Shown piece by piece: positions 42,300 through 52,700 of a DNA stretch of 64,000 bases. The position numbers and the translations under genes were made by a program. Numbering within the stretch: the stretch's first letter is position 1; every line of letters starts with the position of its first letter. Where the stretch lies: assembly GCF_048595215.1 (NCBI RefSeq), contig NZ_JBMDWJ010000150.1:1-64000 (forward strand). Reading direction: 5' to 3'. The stretch is from Siphonobacter sp048595215 (lineage in GTDB: Bacteria; Bacteroidota; Bacteroidia; Cytophagales; Spirosomataceae). The notes below the pieces were generated by a model. It saw nothing but the letters and a program-made list of their open reading frames with translations. It was not told the origin of the DNA and ran no database searches.

Positions 42300-43388
42300 T
42301 TAGATCAGAGCCGGAGCCAGGAGAGGCATGGTTACCACAAAATGACCGTCGGTGTCACTAATAATAGGCTCGGGCTGAGCCAGCAGGCGATACTTGGACG
42401 CAATGTTAGCCAGTCCTACCTGATGCGATACCACCCGCGTCGTTTTGCGTTGCAGGTTGTTACCTACCCGTAACCAGCCTTCTTCGGTAACATCAATGGT
42501 AATTCGTAAGGGCTGATGGGGCTGGATTCGGTTGTGTTTCACCGCGTTTTCAACCAGTAACTGTAGCGTTAGCGGGGGCAATAACCACTCCCGATACGAA
42601 GCGGCTACCTCAATCGAGAGTTCAACCCCTTGCTGATAGCGGGTCCGGAGCAAATGATAGTAGGCTTCGATGAAATCCAGTTCCTGGGAAAGGCGGGCCA
42701 AATCCTGATCATTGGTCTGCAGGAGGTACCGATAGACGCGGGCCAGCTGTTCGACGAACTGCTCCGCCTGACGGGGTTCCTCCGTAATCAGCATCGAAAG
42801 CACATTCAGACTGTTAAAGAGAAAGTGTGGATTGACCTGATTTTTGAGAATTTCCAGCTGGTTGACCAGGGCTTCACGTTTATACGCCTCGGCCATGAGC
42901 GTCTTTTCTTTCCATTTCTGGAAAGTATAATAACTCTCGTACAAGCCTACCGTTAAGAAACTGGCCGTAATACTGATGCAACCAATCGTTACATACGTAG
43001 AAAAGGTGGGAGCAAAAGTCGCCATTTGCTCATAGACTCCTACCTGTTTGTACACGCCCCAGAAGATAAGAACGGTAACCACGGTATTCATCAAGATAAA
43101 TACCCCCAACTCCAGAGCAATCCGTTTCGGCGTTTGTTCGATACCTGGATATCGGCTGATGATTCGACGGATAAGTACCGCCTGAATCAATAATCCGCCA
43201 AAAACAATCAGGTACGAGGCCGTGGTGGTCACGAGAAAAATTTTCCCGTTCTGAACGTAGGGTTTACCCAGCCATACAAAATTGCCCAGGGGTACGGTCC
43301 AGGAAACAATACCCAGTAACATCCAGACATTCGCTCCGGATAGCTGAATAAAGGGTAAGCTAATTAAACGGTGGATAAACGTTTTCAT
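42300..43388 (-). CDS. LytS-type sensor histidine kinase (orphan)
   Basis: The 362-aa membrane kinase has four hydrophobic segments (about 12-140), phospho-acceptor His188 in NPHFLFNSLN, and N-box LVENAVKHN. ATG at 43388 begins MKTFIHRLISL; the frame to 43475 is an unlikely extension. No response regulator lies next to it, and no 21-bp repeat pair is found upstream. It may signal to the LytTR regulator at 27632-28417, whose two cognate kinases are close paralogues. Confidence 0.88.
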   Translation of the reverse strand: MKTFIHRLISLPFIQLSGANVWMLLGIVSWTVPLGNFVWLGKPYVQNGKIFLVTTTASYLIVFGGLLIQAVLIRRIISRYPGIEQTPKRIALELGVFILMNTVVTVLIFWGVYKQVGVYEQMATFAPTFSTYVTIGCISITASFLTVGLYESYYTFQKWKEKTLMAEAYKREALVNQLEILKNQVNPHFLFNSLNVLSMLITEEPRQAEQFVEQLARVYRYLLQTNDQDLARLSQELDFIEAYYHLLRTRYQQGVELSIEVAASYREWLLPPLTLQLLVENAVKHNRIQPHQPLRITIDVTEEGWLRVGNNLQRKTTRVVSHQVGLANIASKYRLLAQPEPIISDTDGHFVVTMPLLAPALI

Positions 43389-43579
43389 TCCAGAGCCGGA
43401 TCGGATACGCAAGGTAGGCTTATAGCCCGATAGGTCCTGACAAGCGATCAGGCCCCTACCTTTGAAAAGAATCACACACCGGGCGGAAAAGCGTACTTAC
43501 CTTTTCATTAGGGCTACGTAAATATAGAGAAAGCAGGCTCGGATTTGATGGATCCGATCCGGTAAATTCTCGCGTTTGG

Positions 43580-44101
43580 CTACTCTTTTTCAGACGCTTG
43601 TACTTCGTCGAGTACTTCCAGCGAATCACCGACCTGAATGTTTCCTTCCTGTAAGACTTTCGCGGTAATGCCGCCGTGTCCCCGCATGGCATTGTATCCA
43701 CCCACACCGAGCACTTCTTCCATGCGACTGCAGGGATGGCATTCGCCCGTGTATTCGAGTACGACCTCGCCGATTTTAAACTGTTTACCTTTTAAGGCCT
43801 GTAGGTTCACGCCCCGAATGACCAGGTTTCTGCGTACGTCAGCCGGGTCTACCTGTTCGCGACCAACGAAAGAAGCAACGGCGTCGAGGTGTTCGCGGGA
43901 AATCAGCGTTACCTGTCGCTTGCTTTCGGGTTGACCTTTGTAACGGTCGCCATCCAGTCCCGTACCGATGCGTACGTAGGTTTCGGATACGGATTCTACG
44001 GGTTTACGCGGACCGGTTCGTAAGCCAATCCATTCCAGGGTGCCGGGCTGGCTAAAGTGATTCATCAGTCCGTGCATGGGTCTTTCCTCTGCCATTGTCA
44101 T
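43580..44101 (-). CDS. MOSC-domain protein
   Basis: The 173-aa protein is of the MOSC family, which handles sulfur from Cys-bound persulfide to molybdenum cofactor or other acceptors. GTGLDGDRYKGQ, QVTLISREHL, RRNLVIRGVNL and ECHPCSRMEEVLG (conserved Cys) are present, with a C-terminal strand block EGNIQVGDSLEV. Start is 44101 or 44095 (M-T-M). Molybdenum cofactor genes are not in the window. It lies upstream of the orphan kinase on the same strand. Confidence 0.9.
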   Translation of the reverse strand: MTMAEERPMHGLMNHFSQPGTLEWIGLRTGPRKPVESVSETYVRIGTGLDGDRYKGQPESKRQVTLISREHLDAVASFVGREQVDPADVRRNLVIRGVNLQALKGKQFKIGEVVLEYTGECHPCSRMEEVLGVGGYNAMRGHGGITAKVLQEGNIQVGDSLEVLDEVQASEKE

Positions 44102-44130
44102 TTCTAGTTTGTATAGCGAAAGATACCCAT

Positions 44131-44180
44131 AAAAAATCGTACGTCCGGTGACTTACTGAAACAGTAAGCCACCGGACGTA
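44131..44180 (-). terminator. Long-stem terminator beside the propeller/cytochrome gene
   Basis: 44140-44158 pairs with 44162-44180 (19 positions, one mismatch) around a 3-nt loop; the minus strand then carries six T (44131-44136). It ends the minus-strand transcript that includes 44204-46168. Confidence 0.85.
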
Positions 44181-44203
44181 GCGAAAATCGTTGCAAAAAG
44201 CGA

Positions 44204-46168
44204 TTACTTTTTCAACGAATTAATCCAGGCTGCAATTTTCAGCGCATCTGCTTTCGGAACCTGCGGCATGGGCGGCATCTCCGTGGCGTAATCCGGCCAG
44301 TTTTCAGGCTTGGGATTGTGAATCAGCTCAACAATTTTTTCGTTGGTATAGCCCCGCTTGGCTACTTCCGTATATGCCGGACCCACCTGACGCTTGCTGG
44401 TCTGATGGCAGGCCAGACAGGTATGTTTGGTGAGTAAGGGCTTCACTTCATCGTAGCTCGGTACGTTTACCTTTACAGTTTTTGGTCCGGTTTTAGCAGG
44501 AGCCGTTTTCCCAGTACCCGTAGCCGGGGTTTCTTTTTCCGGAGCGGGCGTTTCAGCGGCTACGGCCGTGCTCCGCGTACTGACTTCGCTCATCGCCAAT
44601 TTTTTACCCGTTGGAATATTGTTCAGGGTATAGAACGCCTGCGGGTGTACGAGTGAATAGAAGCCTTCCGTACTCCGCACACCATCCAAACGCAGTTCGT
44701 GGATGTAGTAGCGACGCAGGTTATCAACAATCAGGCGGGCTTTCAGTCCATCTTCCGATACTTTGACGCCTTTAATGGCATTGCTCTCCCGCAAAATCGG
44801 GGGGCTACCATAAACCGGATGGTACTTATAAACGAAGCTATCCACCGTATACGACGCCAGATCTTCGGCCGACTTCCGATCCACGGGTTGCGTAAATTCG
44901 ATTTCAAACCCATCCGGCATGGCCCGTACGGCCTTCATTTCGAACGGTGTTTTTTCGTTCCAGACCAGGCGTTGCAGCCCTTCGCTGGCTTCACCAGCAG
45001 AGCCCCAGCCCCGGTTGGTTTCACCGACGAACAGTGATCCGTCTTTACCCCAGGCCATCCGCAGTACACCGGACTGGAAGCCCGCCCGGAAATCGAAGGA
45101 AGCGCCCTGGTATTCATCGTTAATTTTTTCCATGAATACCCGCATGATCTTCGACTGTCCCTGATCGCCTACCAGTACCTGTCCGGCGAACGGACCGAAA
45201 TTACCCTGAGGAATTTCGAGAATCTCGGAGTTGGAAATTCCCTGGATCCCGTGGGGTAACCACACGGCGGGCAATTGCAAGGCCGGGAATTTCTCTTTCA
45301 GCGTGTATAAAGGAATCGGCGTTTCGTCGACCACGTTTTCGGGTTTAATGGCCCGGCCATTGGCATCGCGACGACGACGGGAATCCACAATCGCGTACAC
45401 GTCCTCCTGCTTAATCTTCACGGGTGAGTTCGGCAGGTCCGACCAGCGTAAACCCGCCGGGTGACCCACCCAGGCTCCTTTTTTCAGGTGCCATACGCCA
45501 CCCGAACCAATCCAGTCGCCCTGGTTGTCGCTATAGAATAATTCACCGTCGATGATACCCAGACCGCAGGGCGAGCGTACGCCCGTAGCCCAGGGTTTCA
45601 TTTGCCCGTCTTCGGTAATGTTCATCACCCAACCCCGCCAGGGGACGCGACTTTCGCCCGCCCACCATTCTTCGTTCCCAAAAGCCACGTTGCCCGAAAC
45701 AAAGAAGCTACCATCCGGAGCAATTTTGGGGCCGAAGCTGTACTCGTGATAGTGACCCGACAAAGGCCAGGCGTATACCGTTTCCAGCACATCGGCTTTA
45801 CCATCCTTATCCGTATCGGTCAGTTTGGTTAACTCCCCGCGTTGGGCACAGTAAAAGGAGCCGTTTTTGTACACCATACCCAGTATTTCGTGCAGACCAC
45901 TCGCGAACTTGCGGAAAAACGGGCGACGGCTCGTGGGGTTTTCAACAATATAGATGTCGCCTCGACGGGTGGATACGCCCAAATCCCCGTTGGGCAACAC
46001 GGTCATTCCGCCCACTTCCAGTAGCGTGCCTTCGGGAGCAGGTACGCGAAAGATGCGGAAAAAATCTTCTTCTTTGGGTGATTCCTGAGCCACGGCAAGC
46101 GTAGTCGTTAGTGCCAGCGAAGCCAGCATCGACGCCCGACGAAACCAGGAAGTATGCAATAAAGCCAT
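44204..46168 (-). CDS. Beta-propeller dehydrogenase-like protein fused to cytochrome c
   Basis: The 654-aa exported protein has a signal peptide at about residues 8-27. A six-bladed propeller of the sugar-dehydrogenase/membrane-bound dehydrogenase type follows (about 35-420), with GGMTVLPNGDLGVSTRRGDIY, HEYSFGPKIAPDGSFFVSG and RSPCGLGIIDGELFYSDNQGD. After an Ala/Pro/Thr-rich linker (about 535-570) a class I cytochrome c domain carries haem motif CLACH and Met ligand region MPPMP. The build suggests oxidation of a carbohydrate with direct electron exit. It lies 9 bp after the DUF1080 gene in the minus-strand operon. Confidence 0.85.
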   Translation of the reverse strand: MALLHTSWFRRASMLASLALTTTLAVAQESPKEEDFFRIFRVPAPEGTLLEVGGMTVLPNGDLGVSTRRGDIYIVENPTSRRPFFRKFASGLHEILGMVYKNGSFYCAQRGELTKLTDTDKDGKADVLETVYAWPLSGHYHEYSFGPKIAPDGSFFVSGNVAFGNEEWWAGESRVPWRGWVMNITEDGQMKPWATGVRSPCGLGIIDGELFYSDNQGDWIGSGGVWHLKKGAWVGHPAGLRWSDLPNSPVKIKQEDVYAIVDSRRRRDANGRAIKPENVVDETPIPLYTLKEKFPALQLPAVWLPHGIQGISNSEILEIPQGNFGPFAGQVLVGDQGQSKIMRVFMEKINDEYQGASFDFRAGFQSGVLRMAWGKDGSLFVGETNRGWGSAGEASEGLQRLVWNEKTPFEMKAVRAMPDGFEIEFTQPVDRKSAEDLASYTVDSFVYKYHPVYGSPPILRESNAIKGVKVSEDGLKARLIVDNLRRYYIHELRLDGVRSTEGFYSLVHPQAFYTLNNIPTGKKLAMSEVSTRSTAVAAETPAPEKETPATGTGKTAPAKTGPKTVKVNVPSYDEVKPLLTKHTCLACHQTSKRQVGPAYTEVAKRGYTNEKIVELIHNPKPENWPDYATEMPPMPQVPKADALKIAAWINSLKK

Positions 46169-46177
46169 AACGATTGC

Positions 46178-48022
46178 TTAGAATAAAAGGGAGTAACTGA
46201 GTTTTCCACTACGCATGGGCACGAGCAGTTCCTGCTGGCCGTCCACCTGACGAATCAGGGGTTTCACACCACCCTCCAACTGGATGTAGTAGGCTTTGTC
46301 ACCAATCAGGTACAACTGATCATTCAGCGTTTGAATACGCTCGGCCTGAGCCAGACGGGCGTACAGATCAGCGGCGGGTTTTTCTACCGTGATTTCACGT
46401 TTTACGCCTTCCCGACCGGGCAATACCTGAATGGCATCCTGTACTAGCGAACCGTAGCTCTGGTAGCGGAACGTAGGCTGATTTTCCTTCAGCGTATAGC
46501 CTTTCGGACGGAACTGACTACCCACCGTATCCGCAGCCCAGGCCGCCTGCGGCGAAGACAGACGACTCAGGCTCAAAGCCGGCACACCGAACCGTTGTAC
46601 CATACCCGTAGGCCGTGAGGAGCCATCGCCCCGGCTATTCCACATGGGGGTAGCGTCGAGAAATTCCCCTTTCCAGACTTGCACCAGGGCTCCCTTGTCA
46701 AGATCGTAGGTATAATGCACCTCTTCCGGACTACCGACGGAGATGGCATGCGTGACGCGTACCCGCTCGCGGCCATTCGGTACGTCCATGAAACTGCGGT
46801 GAACAATCGGGTTATTCGCTTCAATCAGGATGGGTCCATTTTCGTTACCCGTCATGCCTTCCGCATTTCCATCGCCCAGATAATAAGGCCGCAGACCCGT
46901 ACCTGAGATCATCAGTCCGAGCGAAGGTGCACCGCGACCGTTGATTTTGGAATACATCAGTTCAACCGGCACATTCCCAGCGGGGAGTTCTACCGTTACG
47001 GGAGCACTCCGCATGGACCATTCCCCGACCGATTTGCCATTTACTTTCAACGCGGTAAAACCGTTGACGCCTACGACCTGCATCGTGTACGAACCCGCTT
47101 CTTTCACTTGCAGCGTGCCTTTGTACTGAATCAGGAAGTTACTTGGCGTGGAAACGACACCAGCCGACAGGGATTTGGCATTTCCTTTCGAAGCTGGCGT
47201 AGCCGTCTTCAAATCGGGTTCCTTGTCGTAAGCACCGGTGTATACTTGATAGGTCAGAGAGGTTAAAGCGGGACGAGGTGTATCGTACGCTGTATACTGA
47301 ATATTACGGAAAGCCACGGCTCCGTGATCGCCCTGAATCAGGATCGGGCCACGGGCTACTTCATTATTGGCCAGCGGACCCCGCGTGGGACCCGAAAGCT
47401 CTACGTTTTCGTGAATGGCCACGCCATTGAGTTCCAGTCGAACGATGCGAGCATTTTCCACTTTTACGCCTTTGGCATCGAAGCGAGGAGCCTGAAAGGA
47501 GATACGTAGGTGTTGCCACAGACCGGGAGCCTTGCTGGCATTTTGGCGGGCGGCCTGGCCTTCGTAGCCTTCTTTACCCGCTCCGCGACTTTCGTCCCAG
47601 CGTTGGTAGATGGAACCGTTATCACCAATTTTAGCTCCTTTGACGCCCCAGCTGTCCATAAGCTGGATTTCGTAACGACCCTGCAGGTAAATGCCCGAGT
47701 TGGAGCCTTTGGCCATCAGGTAGTCAAGCTCCAGATCGATGTCTCCGTGTTCGAGCGTAGAAAGTAGGTTGGCTTTGTTTTTCTCGTTGGGAAGATTGAC
47801 CAGTACTCCTGAGCCTTTGCTCGTACTGAGCGTGGCCGACAGGGGAGCTGACGCGTCCCCTACAATCTGCCAGTTCGAACCATTCGGTTTCTTGAAGGCA
47901 CTCAGATCAGTCAGCTTCAAGGCCTGCCCCGTGGGCGTCTGCTGAGCCCAAACACCGGAGTGAAGCACGCAGCCGACCATCAACCCCCAGAGCAGAGGTT
48001 TATACGGTTGTTTCAATTGCAT
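46178..48022 (-). CDS. DUF1080 (3-keto-disaccharide hydrolase family) protein with a PA14-like domain
   Basis: This 614-aa exported protein belongs to a family tied in recent work to splitting 3-keto-glycosides. ATG at 48022 opens the signal peptide ending GVWAQQ. DUF1080 is at about 35-235 (DIDLELDYLMAKGSNSGIYL, RYEIQLMDSWG). About 250-360 is PA14-like (YQVYTGAYDKEPDL, YTMQVVGVNGFTALKVNGKS), a carbohydrate-binding type fold, and the last 230 residues are a beta-rich part I do not recognise. It is the fifth gene of the sigma/FecR/SusC/SusD locus and probably acts on the imported ligand. Confidence 0.8.
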   Translation of the reverse strand: MQLKQPYKPLLWGLMVGCVLHSGVWAQQTPTGQALKLTDLSAFKKPNGSNWQIVGDASAPLSATLSTSKGSGVLVNLPNEKNKANLLSTLEHGDIDLELDYLMAKGSNSGIYLQGRYEIQLMDSWGVKGAKIGDNGSIYQRWDESRGAGKEGYEGQAARQNASKAPGLWQHLRISFQAPRFDAKGVKVENARIVRLELNGVAIHENVELSGPTRGPLANNEVARGPILIQGDHGAVAFRNIQYTAYDTPRPALTSLTYQVYTGAYDKEPDLKTATPASKGNAKSLSAGVVSTPSNFLIQYKGTLQVKEAGSYTMQVVGVNGFTALKVNGKSVGEWSMRSAPVTVELPAGNVPVELMYSKINGRGAPSLGLMISGTGLRPYYLGDGNAEGMTGNENGPILIEANNPIVHRSFMDVPNGRERVRVTHAISVGSPEEVHYTYDLDKGALVQVWKGEFLDATPMWNSRGDGSSRPTGMVQRFGVPALSLSRLSSPQAAWAADTVGSQFRPKGYTLKENQPTFRYQSYGSLVQDAIQVLPGREGVKREITVEKPAADLYARLAQAERIQTLNDQLYLIGDKAYYIQLEGGVKPLIRQVDGQQELLVPMRSGKLSYSLLF

Positions 48023-48056
48023 GATGGTAAAATGTTGAAAAAAAGGCGGCAAGTAG

Positions 48057-48107
48057 AAAAAAGAGGATTAACGTTCGCAGCATACGTTGCTCCGTCCGTT
48101 AATCCTC
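48057..48107 (-). terminator. Intercistronic terminator between SusD and the DUF1080 gene
   Basis: GAGGATTAACG (48063-48073) pairs perfectly with CGTTAATCCTC (48097-48107); on the minus strand it is followed by a run of T. It lies 12 bp after the SusD stop and should lower expression of the downstream enzymes. Confidence 0.85.
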
Positions 48108-48118
48108 CCATCAATCCC

Positions 48119-49750
48119 TTATTGAGCCGGATAACCCGGGTTTTGCTTCAGGTTCGGGTTAGCTGCCAACTGACGTTGCGGCAGCGGATACAGGTTCTTG
48201 TTCTGATCACCGCTCGGCGTATGATCCCACCAGCTGGCGGTCACGAATTTGCCAAAGCGAATCAGATCCGTCCGACGTTTGCCTTCGAAGATGAACTCGC
48301 GACCGCGTTCGGCCAGCATTTCATCCAACGTCAGCGTAGCCGTAGTATAGGCTTCTTTCTCGAAATCAGCAGCGGAGAACGCCCGCTTGCGAACATCGTT
48401 CACCAGTTTCACGGCTTCAGCCGTAGCGGTACCACCGCTTTTCCGCATGAGAGCTTCGGCTTTGTTGTAGTAGATCTCCGACAGACGGTACAAGGCCCAG
48501 TCGTTACTCCAATACTTCGTCTCGGACTGACGACCCGGACGGTACTTGTTGAAACGAGCACCGCTGTTTTCTTCACCCGTAATCATGGAAGAAGCCGTAC
48601 CGTTTTCACTCGCCCGACGGATTTCTTTCACAAATACCAGTTGACGATCTTTGTATTCTTCCGTGCCCAGTACCGGACGGGTGGGATCAGCCGCGTAGAA
48701 TTGGGGTCCAATTAAAAACCACTCTTTCTTGCGAAGATCCGTGTCCTTGAATGCATCGTAAGCCGAAGGAATCACGACTACACCGTTGTTACCATTATTA
48801 TCACCATCGTAGATAAAACGCTGGTTAAAGTGGTAGAAGTCACTATTCCAGCCACAACGCGTGGAGGTTAACTGAGCATCGTACACCAGTTGGAACAGAA
48901 TTTCTTTCGAGTTATTATTGGTGTTACTGTAAGTAGATACTAAATCCGCATCCAATACGGGAGCTCCATTCAAACCTCCCGTCTGACCGCTGATGATCTT
49001 GTCACAGGCGGCGATACACTCATCCCAGCGAGCTTTTCCAGACCATACTTCGGCATTGAGGTATAACTCAGCCAGCATGGAGTAACCCGCCGCTTTCGTG
49101 ATCCGGCCAATATACTTTTGCTCAAGGTTTGGCAGTAAGTCAACGCTTTCGGTCAGTTCTTTTTCCACGAAAGCGAATACTTCCGCCCGAGGACGCGTCT
49201 CGGGACTCGTTGGCGTTCCTACCGTCGTAACGATGGGAATATTGCCGTACATATCCATCAGCTTCATGTAGTGATACGCCCGGAACACCCGCAGTTCAGC
49301 GATGAACGCATTTTTGTCCGTTTCACTGACACCTACTTTCGCAAAATCCACCCGGCTAAAATCGCCCAGGGCGTTATTACAGAAACCTACCCCCGTAAAC
49401 ATCAGGTTATAGGGGTTCCATACAGTGTTTTCGGTGTACGACCAGCTGTGACCATGCAGACGAATCCACTGGGCATCATCGTACCCGTGACGACCCTTCT
49501 GCGGCCAGGCTAACTGATCCGCCGAAAGTTCGGTAATCCGCCAGTGACCGTTTTGTCCGGTCGGAGCAGTCCAGGCGTTAGCGTGCGTATACGGACGCAG
49601 TACGGCTGAAAGAATTTCCTGACGGTTGTTATAGAATTTGGAAGCGTCAATTTCATTATACAGCGTCTCATCAAGATCGGTACAAGCATTCGTACCCGTG
49701 AGAATCGCCAGTAAGCCAGCGTACACCAGCCCTTTATAGTAACGTTTCAT
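48119..49750 (-). CDS. SusD/RagB family lipoprotein
   Basis: The 543-aa surface lipoprotein pairs with the adjacent SusC. The lipobox is TNAC (Cys at about residue 23). N-terminal DLDETLYNEID, the TPR-type helices (AELRVFRAYHYMKLMDMYGNIPI, AAGYSMLAELYLNAEVW) and the C-terminal RGREFIFEGKRRTDLIRFGKF are classical SusD. This branch differs from the SusD-like_2 protein at 10917-12344. It lies 15 bp downstream of SusC on the minus strand. Confidence 0.94.
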   Translation of the reverse strand: MKRYYKGLVYAGLLAILTGTNACTDLDETLYNEIDASKFYNNRQEILSAVLRPYTHANAWTAPTGQNGHWRITELSADQLAWPQKGRHGYDDAQWIRLHGHSWSYTENTVWNPYNLMFTGVGFCNNALGDFSRVDFAKVGVSETDKNAFIAELRVFRAYHYMKLMDMYGNIPIVTTVGTPTSPETRPRAEVFAFVEKELTESVDLLPNLEQKYIGRITKAAGYSMLAELYLNAEVWSGKARWDECIAACDKIISGQTGGLNGAPVLDADLVSTYSNTNNNSKEILFQLVYDAQLTSTRCGWNSDFYHFNQRFIYDGDNNGNNGVVVIPSAYDAFKDTDLRKKEWFLIGPQFYAADPTRPVLGTEEYKDRQLVFVKEIRRASENGTASSMITGEENSGARFNKYRPGRQSETKYWSNDWALYRLSEIYYNKAEALMRKSGGTATAEAVKLVNDVRKRAFSAADFEKEAYTTATLTLDEMLAERGREFIFEGKRRTDLIRFGKFVTASWWDHTPSGDQNKNLYPLPQRQLAANPNLKQNPGYPAQ

Positions 49751-49765
49751 GAATGCGTTCGAATA

Positions 49766-52700
49766 TTAGAATTGAACATTAAGACCAAGCGTGTACGACT
49801 GCGTACGGGGGTAGAAACCACGACCATCGATACCAGGATCCAGTCCGACATCATTGATTTCCGGATCCATACCACGGTATTTGGTAATGGTCAACAGGTT
49901 ACGACCCGTAGCGTACACCCGCAGATTCTTGATTACGGGTGAGTTGAATCGCCAGTTATAACCTAGCGTTACGTTGTCCAACTTTACAAATCCACCCGGT
50001 TCTAGGTAATAATCCGAATACTGGAGAGCATCGTTGATCTGGTTGTTACGACCCAGGGCATCTTTCAGTACGTTCGTGGGCAAGTACACTTTGTTACCGA
50101 AGAATACCTGTTGCAGGTTCAGAATGTCGTAACCCAATTTACTCCGGAAGAATACCGTCAGATCAAAGTTTTTGTACTGCAGACGGTTGTTCCAAGACAG
50201 ATACACTTTCGGAATACCATTACCGATGTAGGTGTAATCTTCGTTAGCCACAATTTTATCCGCCGTTACGGCTTCACCGGAGGCTTTGTAGAACAACCAT
50301 TTGCCTTCGGGTGTGAAACCGGCAAACCGTTTTCCGTAGAAGCTACCCAGTGAACCACCTTCGATGGTACGGATCGCATCTCCTAAAGCACCGGTACCAC
50401 CGATACCACCGAAGTTCAGGAATGTAGCCTTGAAGACATCACTCGACAGCGAAACCAGGCGGTTTTTCTGCGTGCTACCCACAACGTCCATACTCCAAGA
50501 GAAATCCTTCTTCTTGATGACCGAGCCGCTCAGGCTTAACTCTACCCCATTGTTATCAATCGTACCTACGTTCGTAAACAGCGTAGCCTGGATGTAAGGA
50601 GGCAATTGGGTATTGAAGTCACCTAACAGATCTTTTGTCCGGCGACGGTATACGTCAAACGTACCACTCAAACGACCTTTGAAGAGGGCAAAGTCCAAAC
50701 CAAAGTTTAATTCCGCCTTCCGCTCCCAACGAAGATTCGGGTTGGGGTTATTAGTCGGTCCGTAGGTTTGACGCCATACGTTATCGTCGTTCAAGTAGAA
50801 GTTACCCGTACTTAAACGTACCAGTGAACGGTAGTTTGGGATTCCCTGGTTACCCGTGATCCCATACCCTACGCGGAACTTCAAATCATCAAAGACATTG
50901 AGTGACTTGATGAAATTTTCCTGAGCTAAATTCCAACCTACGGAAGCTGCGGGGAAGTTACCGAACTTGTTATTCTTACCGAAGCGAGAAGAGCCTTCCC
51001 GACGCAGAATGAACTGAGCGATGTACTTGCCTTTGTAATCGTAGTTCAACCGGCCGAAAAACGCAACGAGCGTATTGTCTTCTTTAAAGCTGCCCAAGGA
51101 AGATTTACCCAAGGCGATGAAGTTACCTGCACCGAGGTTATTTTCCTGGAACTGATCGTTTAAGAATCCACTGTTTGCTCCTTGAAACCAGGAACGCACG
51201 TTATACTGATAACTATAACCAGCCAGTGCTTTGAATCCGTGATCCTGATGAAACTTGGTTTCGTATTCCAATGTAGACTCGAACGTAGACAAGTTTCTGA
51301 TCTCATTGTACTTACGTGCATACCCTGTTCCAGCGATAGGCGTACCGTTTAACTGATCCAGCACCGAGCGACGCGAATCCCGGTTCCGGTATTCATCATC
51401 ATTCCAAACATCCCGCTGAACAGCTCCAAAGGCACTCGCTTTAAAGCCTTTAAAGGGTTCTAACGTAAAGCGGATATCGGCAGAAGTCGTTTGCTGATCC
51501 CGAGTCAACCTCTCTTGGTTCAAGCGACCAATGGGGTTTACGGTCGACCCTTCCTCGTAGTAGCGGCCCGTCTTAGGGTCAAACAGCGGTTGCGTCGGGT
51601 TACGGCCCAGGGCCTCTTCAAAATCACCCGTATTACCACCTAGCAAGTTCGCTTTATTGAAGTTGGTCGCCAGATTAGCCGACGTAGAAAGCAGGTTATT
51701 TAATGATTTCTGAAAGACGCTTAAACGACCACCAAATTGCTTCCGCCAGTTTTGAATCGTAATGGGGTTGGCTTCGTTGTAGTACATCGAAACGCGGTAA
51801 TTACTATTCGCACCGCTACCGCCTGAAAGAGCCATGTTGTGGTAGTGGCTTAAATTACCTTTATCAAGCATCAGATCGTAGAAATCCGTATTCGCCCCCA
51901 AATCACGCATCTGACTCGCCTTAGGGTTCGTTGGATCCTGCATCGCTGCCCGCCAATCCGCAGCGGTTAAAAACTGAGGGCGTTTAGCAACGACTTCGTG
52001 CTGAGCATAGGTAGAATACGTCAGCGTTGGAGGGCCTCCTTTTCCTTTTTTCGTCGTCACCAGAATTACCCCGGCATTTCCCCGTGTACCGTAGATTGCC
52101 GCCGCTGAACCGTCTTTCAATACGTCAAACGATTCAATATCATCTTGTTGCAGCAGATCCAGATTACCACCGGGAATACCATCGATAACGACCAGGGGTG
52201 AACGATCTCCATTGATGGAGACAATACCCCGCAACTGAATAGCCGGGCTAGAGTTCGGGTTGTTACCCTGGGTACGCGTAATCTGCAGACCCGCTACTTT
52301 ACCCTGAATCAAATCCAGTGCATTCCGCGTGCCACCCTGGTTGAAGTCTTCAGTTTTGATCGTCGATACCGCCGAAGTTACTTCCTGCCGACGCTGCGTA
52401 CCGTAACCGACGACTACGACTTCGTTGAGTGACTTGATGTCCGATTTCATCGTTACATCAATTGTCGTCTGGTTGTTTACGGGTACTTCCTGGCTTTCGT
52501 AGCCAATGGAAGAGAACACCAGTACAGCATTGCCATCGGGTACGTTTAAGGAATAACGACCTTCGGCATTCGTGACCGTACCTACGTTCGGCGTACCTTT
52601 TAGCAGAATGGTTACGCTGGGTACAACTGATCCGGTTTCGTCTTTTACTTGACCCGTAACCGTCAGCAGGGGTTTATTGCCCTGAATTTTGCTGGGCATC

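Noticed and set aside
47960..48715. 251-codon plus-strand ORF across the SusD/DUF1080 junction
   Set aside because: It overlaps two well-supported minus-strand genes and their terminator.
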